Positions 6,314-7,491 of a DNA stretch of 7,491 nt are shown in pieces. Source of the stretch: Chloroflexia bacterium (GTDB taxonomy: Bacteria > Chloroflexota > Chloroflexia > QHBQ01 > JADMIH01); the NCBI GenBank assembly GCA_025927935.1, contig JAICKM010000335.1, positions 1 to 7,491 of the forward strand, given 5' to 3'. Made by a program: the position numbers and the translations under genes. The notes under the pieces were generated by a model. The model worked only from the letters and a program-made list of their open reading frames with translations, was not told the origin of the DNA and ran no database searches. The first letter of the stretch is position 1. Each line of letters opens with the position of its first letter.

Positions 6314-7491
6314 ATGTCTGTACCGATTTTAGCCACGAAACTCTATATCCCCTCACCGCCTAAAATGGTGGTCCGTCCCCAGCTGATCGCGCGGCTGAAC
6401 GAGGGGCTGCATCGCAAACTGACCCTCATCGCGGCTCCCGCCGGGTTTGGTAAAACCACGCTGCTCAGCGCCTGGATCGCTGGTTGCGACCGGCCGGTGG
6501 CCTGGCTGTCGCTGGATGCGGGAGATAGTGACCCGGCCCGCTTTCTGAGCTACCTCGTCGCGGCTTTACGAACGATTGCCGCGCATATTGGCGAAGCCGT
6601 GCTCGGCGTGGTGCAATCCCCGCAGCCGCCACCAACCGAAGCCATGCTGACGGCCCTGCTCAATGATCTTACCACCATCCCGGAGAATTTCCTGCTCGTC
6701 CTCGACGACTACCACGTTATTGATGCCCCGGCGGTGGACGATGCCCTTATTTTTTTGCTGGAGCACCTGCCCGCCCAGATGCACCTGGTCATCGCTACCC
6801 GCGAGGATCCCCCGCTCCCGCTGGCCCGGCTACGCGTGCGGGGCCAATTGACCGAACTGCGGGCCACCGACCTGCGCTTTACTCCGGGCGAAGCGACCAC
6901 TTTCTTCAACCAGATAATGGGCCTGGGCCTCACGGCTGCGGACGTGACCGCCCTGGAGACACGTACCGAAGGCTGGATTGCGGGACTCCAGTTGGCGGCC
7001 CTCTCGATGCGGGGCCGCGAGGACATTTCCGGGTTCATAAGCGCTTTCGCCGGAGACAACCGCTACATCGTGGACTATCTGGTTGAAGAGGTCTTGCAGC
7101 GGCAGCCCGAACCTGTCCGCCGCTTCTTACTCCAGACCGCCATTCTCGACCGCTTGAGCGGTCCGCTGTGTGATGCCGTCACCGGCCAGGCGGACGGCCA
7201 GGCCCGGTTGGAGGCCCTGGAACGCGGCAACTTCTTTGTCGTGCCGCTGGACGACCAGCGGCACTGGTATCGCTATCATCATCTCTTTGGCGAAGTGCTC
7301 GCTACGCATTTGCGGGCGGAACAGCCCGACCTGGTCGCGACGCTGCACCAGCGCGCCAGCGCGTGGTACGAGCAGCAGGGGGCGGCGGCCGACGCGATCC
7401 GCCACGCGCTGGCCGCCGGCGATTTCGCGCACGCGGCGGACCTGGTCGAGCCGGCGTTGCCGGAAATGCGCAGGAGGCGGGAGGCGGCCAC
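6314..7491 (+). CDS. LuxR/MalT-family (LAL) ATP-dependent regulator, 5' part
   Basis: The first 392 codons of a large MalT-type transcriptional activator that continues past the right edge; full-length members are about 850-900 residues and end in a LuxR-type helix-turn-helix, which is not visible here. The N-terminal ILATKLYIPSPPKMVVRPQL (5-24) is the classic opening of this family. A STAND NTPase domain follows, with Walker A AAPAGFGKTT (40-49) and Walker B LLVLDDYH (127-134). TEGWIAGLQLAALS (218-231) and the VDYLVEEVL segment (about 253-261) are family landmarks. The winged-helix-like WYRYHHLF (318-325) leads to the start of the TPR-like region (AWYEQQGAAADAIRHALAAGDF, about 350-371). Such regulators bind an inducer and ATP, oligomerise and activate promoters. 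It lies 124 nt downstream of the sugar operon in the same direction, so it might control that operon, but these genes are numerous in Chloroflexota and adjacency alone is weak evidence. ATG 6314 matches the family N-terminus exactly. Confidence 0.9.
   Translation, partial: MSVPILATKLYIPSPPKMVVRPQLIARLNEGLHRKLTLIAAPAGFGKTTLLSAWIAGCDRPVAWLSLDAGDSDPARFLSYLVAALRTIAAHIGEAVLGVVQSPQPPPTEAMLTALLNDLTTIPENFLLVLDDYHVIDAPAVDDALIFLLEHLPAQMHLVIATREDPPLPLARLRVRGQLTELRATDLRFTPGEATTFFNQIMGLGLTAADVTALETRTEGWIAGLQLAALSMRGREDISGFISAFAGDNRYIVDYLVEEVLQRQPEPVRRFLLQTAILDRLSGPLCDAVTGQADGQARLEALERGNFFVVPLDDQRHWYRYHHLFGEVLATHLRAEQPDLVATLHQRASAWYEQQGAAADAIRHALAAGDFAHAADLVEPALPEMRRRREAA

Noticed and set aside
6566..7059. 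Minus-strand open frames at 6566-6784 and 6709-7059
   Set aside because: Both are antisense shadows of the MalT-like regulator, whose plus-strand frame is open to the window edge and carries Walker A and B motifs.

Overview
This window is high-GC bacterial chromosomal DNA. The organism is most plausibly a member of the Chloroflexota. That guess is an inference from the MalT/LAL-type regulator at the right edge, whose sequence style is common in that phylum, and from the GC-rich codon use; no rRNA or other decisive marker is present. No mobile element, CRISPR array, tRNA or rRNA was seen.

Layout, left to right. (1) At the extreme left a minus-strand gene begins at position 10 and leaves the window. 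Its promoter (TTGTCA-17 nt-TACAAT) and Shine-Dalgarno sequence (SD) are both readable. (2) Diverging from it are a small P-loop kinase-like ATPase (304-771) and, 193 nt further on, an FAD-dependent monooxygenase-type oxidoreductase (965-2383). The oxidoreductase is followed by a strong GC-rich hairpin (2401-2438). (3) A well-formed extended -10 promoter (TTGGCA-17 nt-TATCAT, 2536-2564) precedes a tight three-gene operon: a galactose-1-phosphate uridylyltransferase (galT, 2635-3699), an inositol-monophosphatase-superfamily phosphatase (3696-4739) and a GHMP sugar kinase (4726-6189). The genes overlap by 4 and 14 bp, so they are probably translationally coupled. (4) After a 124-nt gap, a LuxR/MalT-type large ATPase regulator starts at 6314 and runs off the right edge. 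Its TATAAT box sits so close to the ATG that the transcript is predicted to be leaderless.

The operon is the most interesting part. At first sight it is a Leloir galactose operon (kinase plus GalT), but the kinase is not a canonical galactokinase. Its motifs and length resemble the C-terminal kinase domain of plant L-arabinokinase (ARA1): it has GRLDLMGGIADYSG in place of the galactokinase GRVNLIGEHTDYN-type motif. A phosphatase of the superfamily that includes galactose-1-phosphate- and L-galactose-1-phosphate-hydrolysing enzymes lies between the two. An inferred scheme is: the kinase makes a sugar-1-phosphate (L-arabinose or D-galactose, which share configuration at the ring carbons that matter), the GalT-like enzyme moves it onto a nucleotide, and the phosphatase drains excess sugar phosphate. 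The neighbouring MalT-like regulator could respond to the same sugar, but nothing in the sequence proves that link.
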